From positions 2,480,001-2,544,000 of the forward strand of contig NZ_CACVAN010000001.1 in NCBI RefSeq assembly GCF_902726655.1: a stretch of 64,000 nt of DNA. The letters are read 5' to 3'. The notes under the pieces are model-generated. The model made no database searches. It had not been told where the DNA came from and saw nothing but the letters and a program-made list of their open reading frames with translations. The position numbers were made by a program, and so were the translations under genes. Within the stretch, counting starts at the first letter, position 1. Each line of letters begins with the position of its first letter. This document shows positions 26,214-35,156 of the stretch, one piece after another. This DNA comes from Virgibacillus ihumii (lineage in GTDB: Bacteria > Bacillota > Bacilli > Bacillales > Amphibacillaceae).

Positions 26214-27418
26214 GAAATTGCCTCCCTTTTCCTGGAGGCTTTTACAATATAGGAGGCATCAGCCTTATGTTCCACTTCAAATAATGCTGCACCTCTCTTT
26301 TCCCATTTCTGATAATAACGCAATTCCTGTTCCTGCCTGCCACAATTAAATAAAATAACAACCGGCGGCCGGAACATCACCCTGTCCACATAGGCAAACA
26401 ACATTTCCTGTTTGACCGTTATACTGTTAAAGTTAATTCGCGCCAACAACTCAAGGGCCCTGGAAAGCTGGTTCCTGCCTTCACCCGGCTTCAGTTGCAT
26501 AATAAAATCCTGTCCGCGTACTTTGATATTTGTAAAAATGCCATAGGGAATCCCTCTGGCAGTGGCGTATTTGCACATGTACGCAATGGAACTGATGTTT
26601 CTTTCAAGGTCGTCCGATTTATTAGCAAGATCTATCCTATCTCTGCTCAAATTAAGCACAAACATCCATTCCATGCCAGTCGTTTTCTCGAATTGTTTTG
26701 TCTGGAGCTGAGTTGATTTAGCACTCGCCTTCCAATGGATCCTATTAAAAGGATCCCCGGGTGCATAGCCCCTGCTGCCAATTGAAGCTGTTACATCCTC
26801 AAACAATGAAAATTGCATCGGCTGTACACCTTGTTCAAATTTTTTCAGCTGATGAAGTCCTCCAACAGCTCTTAATTCAGGAAACACAATAACCTCCGAG
26901 TGAAAAAATGAATCATATCCCATTTGCAGCGTTCCAACCCCAAGCAGATCACGAATCGTCATGTTAATGCCGCTCACACGGCCAACACCCCTTTTCAGTC
27001 CGCTTGCCTGGAACTTAAAATCCGCCTTTTGCTTACCGGCAAGATTAAAACGGAGAGAAAAATGACTTCTTTTTTTCGTTTGTCCTTCCTGCTTTAAATT
27101 TACAAACATGATATTATCCTGAATACTGAACAGCAATTTCCCGCTGAAAATCGGCAGTCTGCTGCGGTTCTCAAGGGTAATGTGCATGCCATCTTCCTGT
27201 CCGCTAAACAATTTCACCTGTTGCTCGGGGTTTGCCAAATGGATGGTGTTTGAAATTCTTTTCAAATACAAATGCGGAAGTGCAATGACAAGCACTATCA
27301 GAAATGCCAGCAACACGAGCATCGGCTTTTGCTGGTACAGTGAAATAAAAAATAATACAGCTGCAGCAGTTAAGAGTTGCATTGCAAATAAAACGTTTAT
27401 GGTCCGGTGCCAATTCAT
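26210..27418 (-). CDS. DUF58 domain protein
   Basis: A 402-residue protein with two N-terminal helices (about 7-48), a beta-rich region and the DUF58 signature RGYAPGDPFNRIHWKASAKS (about 205-224), followed by a vWA-like fold. DUF58 proteins are partners of MoxR ATPases, perhaps as chaperone substrates or adaptors. It overlaps both neighbours by 4 bp (ATGA), so the three genes are one tightly coupled operon. Confidence 0.9.
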   Translation of the reverse strand: MNWHRTINVLFAMQLLTAAAVLFFISLYQQKPMLVLLAFLIVLVIALPHLYLKRISNTIHLANPEQQVKLFSGQEDGMHITLENRSRLPIFSGKLLFSIQDNIMFVNLKQEGQTKKRSHFSLRFNLAGKQKADFKFQASGLKRGVGRVSGINMTIRDLLGVGTLQMGYDSFFHSEVIVFPELRAVGGLHQLKKFEQGVQPMQFSLFEDVTASIGSRGYAPGDPFNRIHWKASAKSTQLQTKQFEKTTGMEWMFVLNLSRDRIDLANKSDDLERNISSIAYMCKYATARGIPYGIFTNIKVRGQDFIMQLKPGEGRNQLSRALELLARINFNSITVKQEMLFAYVDRVMFRPPVVILFNCGRQEQELRYYQKWEKRGAALFEVEHKADASYIVKASRKREAIS

Positions 27419-28374
27419 TGCTGGACCGCCCCTGATTCCACCGGAACTTCGACTTCATCAAGCAGCATTTCCAGTACTTGCGGTTTTGTTTTGCTCATTT
27501 CCCCCTCAAGTGAAAGGACGAGGCGATGGGCAAGCACAATGGGCGCCATTTCTTTTACATCTTCCGGAATGACATAATTCCTGCCTTGTACAAACGCCTT
27601 TGCCTGGACTGCCCGCATAAAAGCAAGTGTTCCACGCGGACTAACGCCGGTATCGGTCAACTCCGATTTCCTTGTCCCCCGCACAATTGACAGCAGATAA
27701 TCTTCCACCACATCTGAAATCTCCACTTCCTTCACCTGTTTCTGCAAATTTATGATTTCCTCAAGTGAAAAAATCTCTTCCAGTGCATTAATCGGTTCCT
27801 GATTCCGGTACCGGTGCATCATCTCTTTTTCCTGATCGCGCGTAGGATATCCGACTCGAATTTGCATCAGAAAGCGATCCATCTGTGCTTCGGGGAGCGG
27901 AAAAGTACCTTGAGATTCAATAGGGTTCTGCGTTGCCAGCACAATAAATGGCGGCTCAATTGACAGCGTTTCTCCCTCAATCGTCACTTGCTGTTCTTCC
28001 ATCACCTCAAGTAAACTGGACTGGGTTCTTGGTGTGGCACGGTTTATTTCATCAGCCAGTAAAATGTTTGTCATAACAGGCCCAGGGCGCAATTCAAAGC
28101 TTTGTTCCTTTGGATTGAAAAACTGTATCCCCGTTACATCACTTGGCAGGACATCCGGTGTAAACTGAATCCGCTTAAACTTTCCACTGATCGATTTCGC
28201 CATACTTTTCGCCAACATCGTTTTACCGGTTCCGGGCACATCCTCCAAAAGCACATGTCCGCGGCAGAGTAACCCGATCATCACCAGTTCAGCTGTTTTC
28301 TCCTTCCCTAAAAGAACTTTTCCGATACTCTTTTTTAATCGTTCTATCTCTTTATGCAAACTGACGACCCCCAT
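27415..28374 (-). CDS. MoxR-family AAA+ ATPase
   Basis: A 319-residue ATPase with Walker A LLEDVPGTGKTMLAKSMA (about 45), Walker B ILLADEINRATPRTQSSLLE and sensor 1 FIVLATQNPIESQGTF, typical of MoxR (AAA_3). It is the first gene of the MoxR-DUF58-DUF4129 operon. MoxR proteins act as chaperones in maturation of cell-surface or enzyme complexes. The start may be ATG at 28374 or TTG six codons on, which has GGGGG at better spacing. Confidence 0.92.
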   Translation of the reverse strand: MGVVSLHKEIERLKKSIGKVLLGKEKTAELVMIGLLCRGHVLLEDVPGTGKTMLAKSMAKSISGKFKRIQFTPDVLPSDVTGIQFFNPKEQSFELRPGPVMTNILLADEINRATPRTQSSLLEVMEEQQVTIEGETLSIEPPFIVLATQNPIESQGTFPLPEAQMDRFLMQIRVGYPTRDQEKEMMHRYRNQEPINALEEIFSLEEIINLQKQVKEVEISDVVEDYLLSIVRGTRKSELTDTGVSPRGTLAFMRAVQAKAFVQGRNYVIPEDVKEMAPIVLAHRLVLSLEGEMSKTKPQVLEMLLDEVEVPVESGAVQQ

Positions 28375-28524
28375 TTTATAAATTGTCTTATAATTTCCAA
28401 TATAGCGTAATAAATGACCATTATCAAACTTTTTTCTTATATCCCATCCTCATAAAAATCCACTCGTTATTCCGCATGAAACAGCTCATTTTGGAAAAGT
28501 TAACAGTGGAAGGAGGCGGGAAAA

Positions 28525-29940
28525 ATGGAGCAGGCATGGATGTCATTAATTCCCTTTATCATTGTGATCGGACTGTCGATCTGGCTAAAAAAAATATTGC
28601 CCGGGCTTGTACTGGGGCTGCTTGTCGGAGCATTTCTCGTAAATTTCCGTATACTGGGCGGATCGCAGCAATCGGTTGAATACATTGTTTCGACGTTATC
28701 AAACGCTGATAATATAAAAATTATTGGTTTTCTCTATTTGTTCGGTGGACTTATTGGAATGATGCGTATATCGGGCGGAATAAAAGGTTTCTCGGAGTGG
28801 ATCGGTGAACGGATTGAGTCACAGCGCGGACTGCTCGGCTTGATATGGCTGACACTGCCATTTACGTTCATGATGCCGATGTTCCGCATCATGATGATTG
28901 GCCCCGTTATGAAATCACTGATGGAAAAAATGAAGCTGAGCAAACAAAAAGTCGGTTTCACCATGGACATCTCAACCGGTTCTGTTATTGTTCTTCTGCC
29001 TGTAGCAACTGCATTTGTCGGCTTCATGATTTCACTTATTTCCGGGGGTATCCAAAAATATAATCTTGACCTGGATCCATATCAGGTATTTTTACTCAGT
29101 ATCCCATTTAATTTCTACGCCATTGCGATGCTGATTATCGGGTTAATTTGGACATTCAAGTCTTCCTCCGAAAAGGACAAAAAGAAGAAAGAGGACAAGG
29201 GGAAGGAAAAGCAGGACTTGCACCGAAAAGGAATCAAAAAAGAATTGTCCATGGTAAAAGCGCAGCCATGGAACCTGATTGTGCCACTGTTCCTGATTCT
29301 TGTTTTAACCCTCTATCTGCTTTGGGAGGATGGCATATCCAATGGGGCAAATACAGTCTTTGAAGCCTTTTCGCAGGCAGATGCCACCTTTGTCATGCTG
29401 CTGGCGATTTTCATTACCCTTATTATCACATTTGTTTTTTATGTCATTCGGCGGCAGCCGCTGGACGAGCTGATTTTTCACTTTTTCGATGGAGGGAATC
29501 AGCTAATGCAGGCAATTATTCTGCTTGTTCTCGTTTGGTCGTTGTCACTTGTCGCTGAGGATCTGGGTTTTTCCAAATTTATCAGCTCAACACTCGGATC
29601 ATTTTTGCCGGACTTTACCATACCAGCTATCATTTTTGCAATTGGGGCTACTGTAAGCTATTTCATCGGTTCATCCTTTGGTACATGGGGCCTGATTATG
29701 CCACTCGGCATTGCTTTGGCAGTCTCCGCGGATGCATCCGTTGCAATGACGGTCGGAGCGGTATTTGCCAGTGGCTCATTTGGGGCAATGACTTCCCCGC
29801 TTGGCGATACGACCATCACTACCGCATCCATTTTGGAAATGCCGCTTGTCGAATATGCACGCTATAAGTTGAAAATTTGCGCGATTGGTGCAGGTATATC
29901 AATCGCTGGCTATCTCGCAGCCGGTTTCTTTCTTATGTAG
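28525..29940 (+). CDS. NhaC-family Na+/H+ antiporter-like protein
   Basis: A 471-residue membrane protein with about 11 helices and a large charged cytoplasmic loop (about 212-245, rich in KKKKEDKGKEKQ). IGSSFGTWGLIMPLGIALAV near residue 375 and GSFGAMTSPLGDTTITTASI near 410 match the NhaC/YqkI-type ion antiporter superfamily. It would exchange sodium (or an organic acid) for protons across the membrane, consistent with a salt-tolerant host. Start follows GGAAGGAGGCGGG. Confidence 0.87.
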   Translation: MEQAWMSLIPFIIVIGLSIWLKKILPGLVLGLLVGAFLVNFRILGGSQQSVEYIVSTLSNADNIKIIGFLYLFGGLIGMMRISGGIKGFSEWIGERIESQRGLLGLIWLTLPFTFMMPMFRIMMIGPVMKSLMEKMKLSKQKVGFTMDISTGSVIVLLPVATAFVGFMISLISGGIQKYNLDLDPYQVFLLSIPFNFYAIAMLIIGLIWTFKSSSEKDKKKKEDKGKEKQDLHRKGIKKELSMVKAQPWNLIVPLFLILVLTLYLLWEDGISNGANTVFEAFSQADATFVMLLAIFITLIITFVFYVIRRQPLDELIFHFFDGGNQLMQAIILLVLVWSLSLVAEDLGFSKFISSTLGSFLPDFTIPAIIFAIGATVSYFIGSSFGTWGLIMPLGIALAVSADASVAMTVGAVFASGSFGAMTSPLGDTTITTASILEMPLVEYARYKLKICAIGAGISIAGYLAAGFFLM

Positions 29941-30020
29941 AAGGAAAGCCGCTTTATCCAGACGTGAATCAACGATTGGTATCTTACATTAAAATCGATT
30001 CTTTTCATTACTCAATAAAA

Positions 30021-30050
30021 AAGGAAGCCCACAATGGACTTCCTTTTTTA
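30021..30050. terminator. Bidirectional terminator between antiporter and ParR-like genes
   Basis: AAAGGAAG-CCC pairs with GGACTTCCTTT around a small loop; T-runs follow on both strands. It overlaps the ParR-like stop codon. Confidence 0.88.
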
Positions 30051-30590
30051 TTTATTCATTCTGGAGAAAAAATCGCTGAGCGGATTCTCTTCTTCCTGTT
30101 CCGGCTCTTCTTCATCCTTTACGTGTATATCCTCCATATTATCCAGATTGACATCATCCAGATTCATCGAACTGCTGCTTTCTTCCACGGCTGCTGCAGT
30201 TTCAGTCTGGTCATCAAATTGGTCAAGTGAAGGCATATCCATTACCGGAGAATCACTGCTAAAAGATGCCAGCAGCGAAGTGGCACGGATTGGATCCTGG
30301 AGCAGCTGATATAAAATGGTTCCAATCATCGCTTCGGAATGTTCATGTTTCAGCCAGCTTTTTTGCTCTTTTGTCAGTTGTTTCGGAAGAGGAACAGTCA
30401 GTGTTTCCTTCTTTTTCGTGTAAGTTTCATTCACACCGCGCAACACAAATTTGGCTATTTCACTGGAAAAATTGCGTCGCTCCGTCTCCTTCAACTTCTG
30501 CAATTGCTTTAACAGGTAATCAGGTGTATCTGACGGGACACGAAAGGTTATTGACTGCCCCCGTTCAATACTCTTTTTCGCTTCACGCAT
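30048..30590 (-). CDS. ParR-like centromere-binding adaptor (inferred)
   Basis: A 180-residue protein placed directly downstream (11 bp) of the ParM-like gene. The N-terminal half is basic and looks like a ribbon-helix-helix DNA-binding protein (GQSITFRVPSDTPDYLLKQL, then RRNFSSEIAKFVLRGVN); the C-terminal half is acidic and disordered (VKDEEEPEQEEENPLSDFF), with a short terminal motif suitable for contacting the filament. This fits ParR adaptors of type II partition systems, which bind centromere repeats and cap ParM filaments. Start ATG follows GGGTGATG. Identification rests on context and fold pattern, not on strong motif identity. Confidence 0.6.
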   Translation of the reverse strand: MREAKKSIERGQSITFRVPSDTPDYLLKQLQKLKETERRNFSSEIAKFVLRGVNETYTKKKETLTVPLPKQLTKEQKSWLKHEHSEAMIGTILYQLLQDPIRATSLLASFSSDSPVMDMPSLDQFDDQTETAAAVEESSSSMNLDDVNLDNMEDIHVKDEEEPEQEEENPLSDFFSRMNK

Positions 30591-30601
30591 ACCACATCAC
30601 C

Positions 30602-31780
30602 CTATTTCTCCTTTGATGCTGCTGTTTTCCCCTTCGTCTCCTCTTGAGGGGCACTTTGCCCGATAAGCTGTGTAATTAGCTTATAATACGCATTCGCCAT
30701 CATCCAGATGCTTTCATTTTCATCTTCAAAAAAGTCGATATTGAAGCCATCAAGTTTATTATTAAGAGCCTTTATATAATCTTTAAGAACTGCTGATCCA
30801 CCACCGACAAAATAGCAGATTTCCGATTGGGAATTCTTTTGCCATACATTGCGAAGATATCTGTATTCTTTCTTGGCAAGTTCCAGCAAAATCCGATCAG
30901 TAATATCGTGTACGTTTGTCCGACTTCCTTTTACCATGATATGGTGACGATCATTTTTTCTGGTTATGATATCGACTACATCGCGCCTGCTATCCAGTTC
31001 AACTCCATGTTTGGAACGTATTTCTTCACGAATCTCCTCCAATGATTCAGCGACACCCAAATGAAAGCCTTGTGCCTTATCATCATCGACATTACGGTTA
31101 CGGATTACGGCAATATCTGTGGAAAGGCCGCCAATATCCTGAATCAAAATTTGCTTATCAATCAGATCCTTATTAATTACGTTCAGTTCATTGTCCATAA
31201 TTAAATTGACATATGCACCAAAGCCTTCCGGATAAACTTTCACTTCATCAAATTTAATGTTGACCTTTTTACCTTGGTGTTTTGGTGTTACCAAAAACTC
31301 AACCTGATGAACAGACCCGAGTAATTGTGAACGGTATCCGACATCTTTTCCTTCTTTAACTTCTCTGAGTGGAAGTCCAGTTCCCAATGTGTAATTTGCA
31401 TCAATCACATCATTCTTCCCAGCTTTGAATGTTTCTCCACTGACTGCATCTAATGCAATGGATGCAAATAACATAATCAGCGTCTGATCTGATTCTGATT
31501 TGCTGCTTCCCGGATCAAGTTCTGTAGAGTTATTCGTTTTTGTGGCGAGATTCCCGACACGGTAGATTGCATTATTTTCTTCCAGGGCAGGGGAATGAAC
31601 CCTGATATGTAGATTGTCTAATGGTTCTTTCTCGTCCAGGTCTTCTATCCCGATTACCGGGCGATCTTCAATGTCTCTTGCAATTACATTTGGTATATAA
31701 ACACTGTTTTCCATTTTTCCAAAGTTCGCTTTTAATGCATCATTTCCAACATCAACTGCAGCGATTCTTGATTTTGCCAT
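30602..31780 (-). CDS. ParM/StbA-like actin-family ATPase
   Basis: A 392-residue actin-fold protein. Phosphate-1 motif IAAVDVGNDALKANFG (about 6-21), phosphate-2 motif IQDIGGLSTDIAVIRN (about 212-227) and the adenosine motif CYFVGGGSAVLKDYIKAL (about 335) identify the ParM/StbA/Alp family that polymerises to push DNA apart. It is followed by a ParR-like gene and preceded by a cluster of TTGTATACA-type repeats at 31829-31994. Start ATG follows GAGAGGAGAAT. Such cassettes usually belong to plasmids; here all neighbours look chromosomal. Confidence 0.88.
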   Translation of the reverse strand: MAKSRIAAVDVGNDALKANFGKMENSVYIPNVIARDIEDRPVIGIEDLDEKEPLDNLHIRVHSPALEENNAIYRVGNLATKTNNSTELDPGSSKSESDQTLIMLFASIALDAVSGETFKAGKNDVIDANYTLGTGLPLREVKEGKDVGYRSQLLGSVHQVEFLVTPKHQGKKVNIKFDEVKVYPEGFGAYVNLIMDNELNVINKDLIDKQILIQDIGGLSTDIAVIRNRNVDDDKAQGFHLGVAESLEEIREEIRSKHGVELDSRRDVVDIITRKNDRHHIMVKGSRTNVHDITDRILLELAKKEYRYLRNVWQKNSQSEICYFVGGGSAVLKDYIKALNNKLDGFNIDFFEDENESIWMMANAYYKLITQLIGQSAPQEETKGKTAASKEK

Positions 31781-31828
31781 ATCATAATTCTCCTCTCAAA
31801 AATATAATCTCTATCTCAGAATAATAGA

Positions 31829-31994
31829 TTGTATACAAAATTGCAATCAGACTTTAAGCGCATTCTTTTTTGTAAACTTGTATACATTAACGTAAACGCT
31901 ATTAAAACAGTATGCGTACTTTTTTGTATACAAGAAAACAGTTTTGTGTACATTTGTAAACATATATGTGTGCAAGAAAACATAATTGTGTACA
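31829..31994. repeat. parC-like centromere/operator: TTGTATACA-type repeats
   Basis: At least seven copies of TTGT(A/G)(T/A)AC(A) lie upstream of the ParM-like gene: starts at 31829, 31870, 31878, 31924, 31944, 31954 and 31986, plus a variant ATGTGTGCA at 31966. The block 31924-31994 is quasi-periodic (about 20-22 bp) and includes two GCAAGAAAACA/ACAAGAAAACA extensions. GTATAC itself is a palindrome. Position and repetition match a parC site that binds the adaptor and autoregulates the operon. Confidence 0.7.
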
Positions 31995-32295
31995 AATGTT
32001 TTGGAGCATGATTTACTATTTGAATAAAAATAGTGCAATTATTTTTAATTAAAACTTTAAGAAAACTGGATGAGTAATTGACGAGAATTTTAAAAATGAA
32101 GGGGATATAAAAAGTTTCCATATATAATAGATCAAAGATAAAGTGGAATAATTATTAAAAAATTTGCTGAAGAACAACGACAGAAGGCTTTATAGCAGTC
32201 TTTCTTCATAGGAATGCGATATTTTGCATCGAACCGCATAATTGGTCACATAACTATAAATAACTTCAAAATTTGGGCCGCTGACAACATTAGAA

Positions 32296-32543
32296 AAACT
32301 TCGGCATTTATCTCCTCCTATAGCGAGTGTCGAAGTTTGTCTTATAAAGAAATCCTTACCTTATACCTTCCAACGTTATGATAGAACGTTGGAATTCGAC
32401 AAAATTTGTAGTGACAAACATGTAGATAGGAAAGATTTATACTTTCCTATCTACATTAGAAAACTTGGTTGTCACCAAGCCTTTGGGTGACAGCCTTAGT
32501 TGCACTTATGCAGTAAGAAAGGATTTTATACTTTCTTAACTGC
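32296..32543. repeat. Cluster of five stem-loops downstream of the par region
   Basis: Five consecutive hairpins: 32296-32338 (AAACTTCG arms), 32368-32394 (TTCCAACGTT arms, perfect), 32421-32455 (TGTAGATAGGAAAG arms, perfect, loop ATTTATA), 32467-32495 (GGTTGTCACC arms) and 32509-32543 (GCAGTAAGAAAG arms, loop ATTTTATA). The third and fifth are related to each other. No gene is visible here. Between 31995 and 32295 I see only AT-rich sequence. A degenerate copy of the fourth and fifth stems occurs at 34840-34896. Confidence 0.7.
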
Positions 32544-32550
32544 TAAAAAA

Positions 32551-32578
32551 GCGCCCGATCATCAGGCGCCTTTTTTCT
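32551..32578. terminator. Rho-independent terminator of rlmN
   Basis: GCGCC(C)GATCATCAGGCGC forms a GC-rich stem with T-runs on both strands; it abuts the rlmN stop codon. Confidence 0.85.
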
Positions 32579-33645
32579 TATACTGCATTCTTCTTTTTTA
32601 TCTGCTTACTTCTAAGCTGTCCGCATGCAGCATCAATATCTGCACCATTCTCCCAGCGGACGCCGCAATTTATACCGTTTTCCTTCAGTGTTTCGTAAAA
32701 CGCCTGAATTGAAGCAGAATCGCTTCGTTGGTACTGGTTATGCTCATCTACCGAATTATATGGGATCAGATTCACATAACTCAGATGTCGCTTATCCTGA
32801 AGCAATTTGGCTAATTGCCGTGCCTCCGACTTATGATCGTTCACATCTTTCAGCATGATATATTCATACGTTATCCGACGGTTCACTTTTTCCAGATAAT
32901 AATCAACCGAAGCCATTAATTTTTCAATCGGAAATGCCCGATTTATTTTCATAATCTGTGTTCTGAGTTCATTGTTTGGCGCGTGCAGCGATATTGCCAG
33001 GTTAACCTGTGTACCAGTGTCCGCCCACTCATAAATCTTATGGGCAAGTCCACTTGTTGACACGGTAATGTGCCGGGCACCTATGCAAAGTCCTTTATCA
33101 TCGTTCACCACATTGATAAAGTCCATTAAGTTGTTAAAGTTATCGAAAGGCTCACCGATACCCATCACTACAATATGACTGACACGGTCCCCTTCTCCTT
33201 TTTCATCCAGGTGCTTCTGAACACTCATAATCTGTTCAACAATCTCTCCACCGGATAAATCACGGCTTTTTTTCAAAAGGCCGCTTGCACAAAAAGAACA
33301 TCCGATATTACAGCCAACTTGTGTTGTCACACAAACCGAAAGGCCATAATTAAACCGCATCAATACCGTTTCAATTACATTATCATCTGCCAATCTGAAT
33401 AAATATTTAATCGTACCATCAGATGACTCCTGCTTAATTTCTTCACCAAGTGTATGCAGAACAAAATTTTCTTCCAGTAGTTCAATTGTCTCTTTGTTGA
33501 CATTTTTCATATCAGCAAATGATGCCACTCGCTTTTTATACAACCAGTTCCAAACCTGATCAACCCGGAAGCGGCGTTGACCATAGTCCAAAAGCCAGTC
33601 AGTCAACTTTTCATATGTCATTCCATAAATGGATGGTTTACTCAT
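32578..33645 (-). CDS. rlmN: 23S rRNA (adenine-2503-C2) methyltransferase RlmN
   Basis: A 355-residue radical-SAM enzyme. The [4Fe-4S] cluster cysteines form CxxxCxxC at 112, 116 and 119 ([12 protein letters not shown]); the conserved C-terminal cysteine is in [14 protein letters not shown]. The N-terminal [14 protein letters not shown] and [15 protein letters not shown] are typical of RlmN, which methylates A2503 of 23S rRNA and A37 of some tRNAs. Start ATG at 33643-33645 follows GAGGG; an upstream start is less likely. In B. subtilis rlmN lies in a large operon near prkC; here it stands alone, so a second copy elsewhere is possible. Confidence 0.92.
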   Translation of the reverse strand: MSKPSIYGMTYEKLTDWLLDYGQRRFRVDQVWNWLYKKRVASFADMKNVNKETIELLEENFVLHTLGEEIKQESSDGTIKYLFRLADDNVIETVLMRFNYGLSVCVTTQVGCNIGCSFCASGLLKKSRDLSGGEIVEQIMSVQKHLDEKGEGDRVSHIVVMGIGEPFDNFNNLMDFINVVNDDKGLCIGARHITVSTSGLAHKIYEWADTGTQVNLAISLHAPNNELRTQIMKINRAFPIEKLMASVDYYLEKVNRRITYEYIMLKDVNDHKSEARQLAKLLQDKRHLSYVNLIPYNSVDEHNQYQRSDSASIQAFYETLKENGINCGVRWENGADIDAACGQLRSKQIKKKNAV

Positions 33646-33834
33646 AGTGCTTACCCTCATTTCAAACGTTACAATTCTTATATTGTACTATATTAATGGA
33701 TGAGTCGCAATGTGGCAAATGAAAGAGTTAATATGTGATATGGAGATAGTACGACATTATATTTTCCCTTCAGGCAAAAAATTGGAACATCCATTTGAAA
33801 GCACGTATCATTTCTTCATAAGGAGTGAATTTTC

Positions 33835-34830
33835 ATGAAAACATTTCAAAATATACCATTGTCTGTACTCGATCTGGCTCCTGTTTTGGAAGGAAGCACA
33901 CCCGTTGAATCCTTTAAGAACAGTGCTGATTTAATACAGGCTGCAGAAAAATTTGGATTTAACAGGTATTGGGTAGCTGAGCATCATAATATGCCGGGAA
34001 TTGCCAGCTCAGCAACATCCGTATTTATCGGGCATCTCGCTGGAGTCACCGATCATATCCGCGTAGGATCAGGAGGAATTATGCTGCCAAACCACGCCTC
34101 GCTTGTAATTGCCGAGCAGTTTGGTACTCTGGAAAGTCTCTATCCGGGACGCATTGACCTCGGACTTGGACGTGCACCAGGGAGTGATCAGGCTACAGCA
34201 TACGCTTTGCGCCGTACGTTAAATCAGCGTGTCGAGGATTTTCCAATGCAGGTTGAAGAACTACAGAACTATTTTGCAGGAACAGCCGGGGTCCGCTCAG
34301 TTCCCGGGGAAGGACTGGATATTCCAATCTGGCTGCTTGGTTCAAGTGGATTCAGCGCGCAACTTTCCGCAGAACTCGGACTGCAGTTTTCATTTGCAAG
34401 TCACTTTGCCCCGGATTACACCATCCCTGCAGTGAACTTGTACCGCGATAACTTTAAACCATCCGACAAAATGGAAAAGCCGTATGCCATGCTTGGTGTC
34501 AATATTATAGCCGCTGATACGGATGAAGAAGCCAAGTATCTTGCAACTTCACAACAGCAGCAATTTTTAAGTATCCGCCGAGGTCAGCCGACCAAACTGC
34601 AGCCACCGATTGAAAACATTGACAGTGTCTGGTCTGAAATGGAAAAGGCAGCCGTCGCAAAATCAATTGAATCAAGCGCGACCATTGTCGGCAGCAAGGA
34701 AACAGTTAAAGCCGGTTTGGAAAAATTCATTGAGGAAACACAGGCAGATGAATTAATAGTAAACGCACAAATCTATGATCATGAAGCGCGTAAACGGTCG
34801 TACGAGATTGTCAGTGAGTTAATGGAATAA
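33835..34830 (+). CDS. LLM-class flavin-dependent oxidoreductase
   Basis: A 331-residue luciferase-like TIM-barrel protein. Signatures are [40 protein letters not shown] and [14 protein letters not shown], typical of the MsnO8/YceB subgroup. These bind reduced FMN and oxidise small organic substrates. Start ATG follows AAGGAGTG. It is a single-gene unit with its own terminator. The substrate cannot be predicted. Confidence 0.9.
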   Translation: MKTFQNIPLSVLDLAPVLEGSTPVESFKNSADLIQAAEKFGFNRYWVAEHHNMPGIASSATSVFIGHLAGVTDHIRVGSGGIMLPNHASLVIAEQFGTLESLYPGRIDLGLGRAPGSDQATAYALRRTLNQRVEDFPMQVEELQNYFAGTAGVRSVPGEGLDIPIWLLGSSGFSAQLSAELGLQFSFASHFAPDYTIPAVNLYRDNFKPSDKMEKPYAMLGVNIIAADTDEEAKYLATSQQQQFLSIRRGQPTKLQPPIENIDSVWSEMEKAAVAKSIESSATIVGSKETVKAGLEKFIEETQADELIVNAQIYDHEARKRSYEIVSELME

Positions 34831-34839
34831 AGCGTATTA

Positions 34840-34896
34840 ACATTGGAAAACTTGTCTTATCGCCAAGCCTTCAGTTGCACCTATGCAGTAAGAAAA
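34840..34896. repeat. Degenerate copy of the hairpin-cluster element
   Basis: ACATTGGAAAACTTG, CCAAGCCTT and AGTTGCACCTATGCAGTAAG match the segment 32454-32518 with a deletion of the central stem. It lies between the oxidoreductase stop and its terminator, as the other copy lies next to the rlmN terminator. Confidence 0.6.
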
Positions 34897-34938
34897 CCAC
34901 CCTATAAGTTGTTAATCAAACTATGGGGTGGCTTTTTG
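34893..34938 (+). terminator. Rho-independent terminator of the flavin oxidoreductase gene
   Basis: AACCACCCTATA pairs with TATGGGGTGG (G-U tolerated) and is followed by CTTTTTGG. Confidence 0.8.
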
Positions 34939-35011
34939 GTATGAGATCAAGGGATTAGCAATTCGATCTTGCATCTGCCCCGCTATCTGTATTAAGCAAA
35001 GTTCCGTTTGG

Positions 35012-35137
35012 TACGGCGGGTTTGGTTCAAAATACAGCGGGATAAACACAAAGTACAGCGCAGATCAGTCCTTGTACAGCGGGTTCCGCTAAAAATACAG
35101 CGGCTTTTGCGAATTATACAGCGTATGGTGGGACAGA
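35012..35137. repeat. 21-bp periodic array B, core TACAGCG
   Basis: TACAGCG (first unit TACGGCG) starts at 35012, 35033, 35054, 35075, 35096 and 35117, an exact 21-bp period with 14 variable bases between cores. It lies between the convergent oxidoreductase and psuG genes. The same core and period recur at 60924-61049. Confidence 0.9.
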
Positions 35138-35156
35138 AAGCCCGCACTTCAGCCGC

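Noticed and set aside
31816..32121. Minus-strand 101-residue frame upstream of the ParM-like gene
   Set aside because: It is a low-complexity Cys/Phe/Tyr-rich translation of the AT-rich centromere repeats without a binding site.
32296..32338. Short minus-strand ORF MPKFF with AGGAGGAG site as a leader peptide
   Set aside because: Five codons, on the strand running toward the ParM-like gene but about 500 bp away with repeats between; it coincides with the arm of a hairpin, so it is probably accidental.
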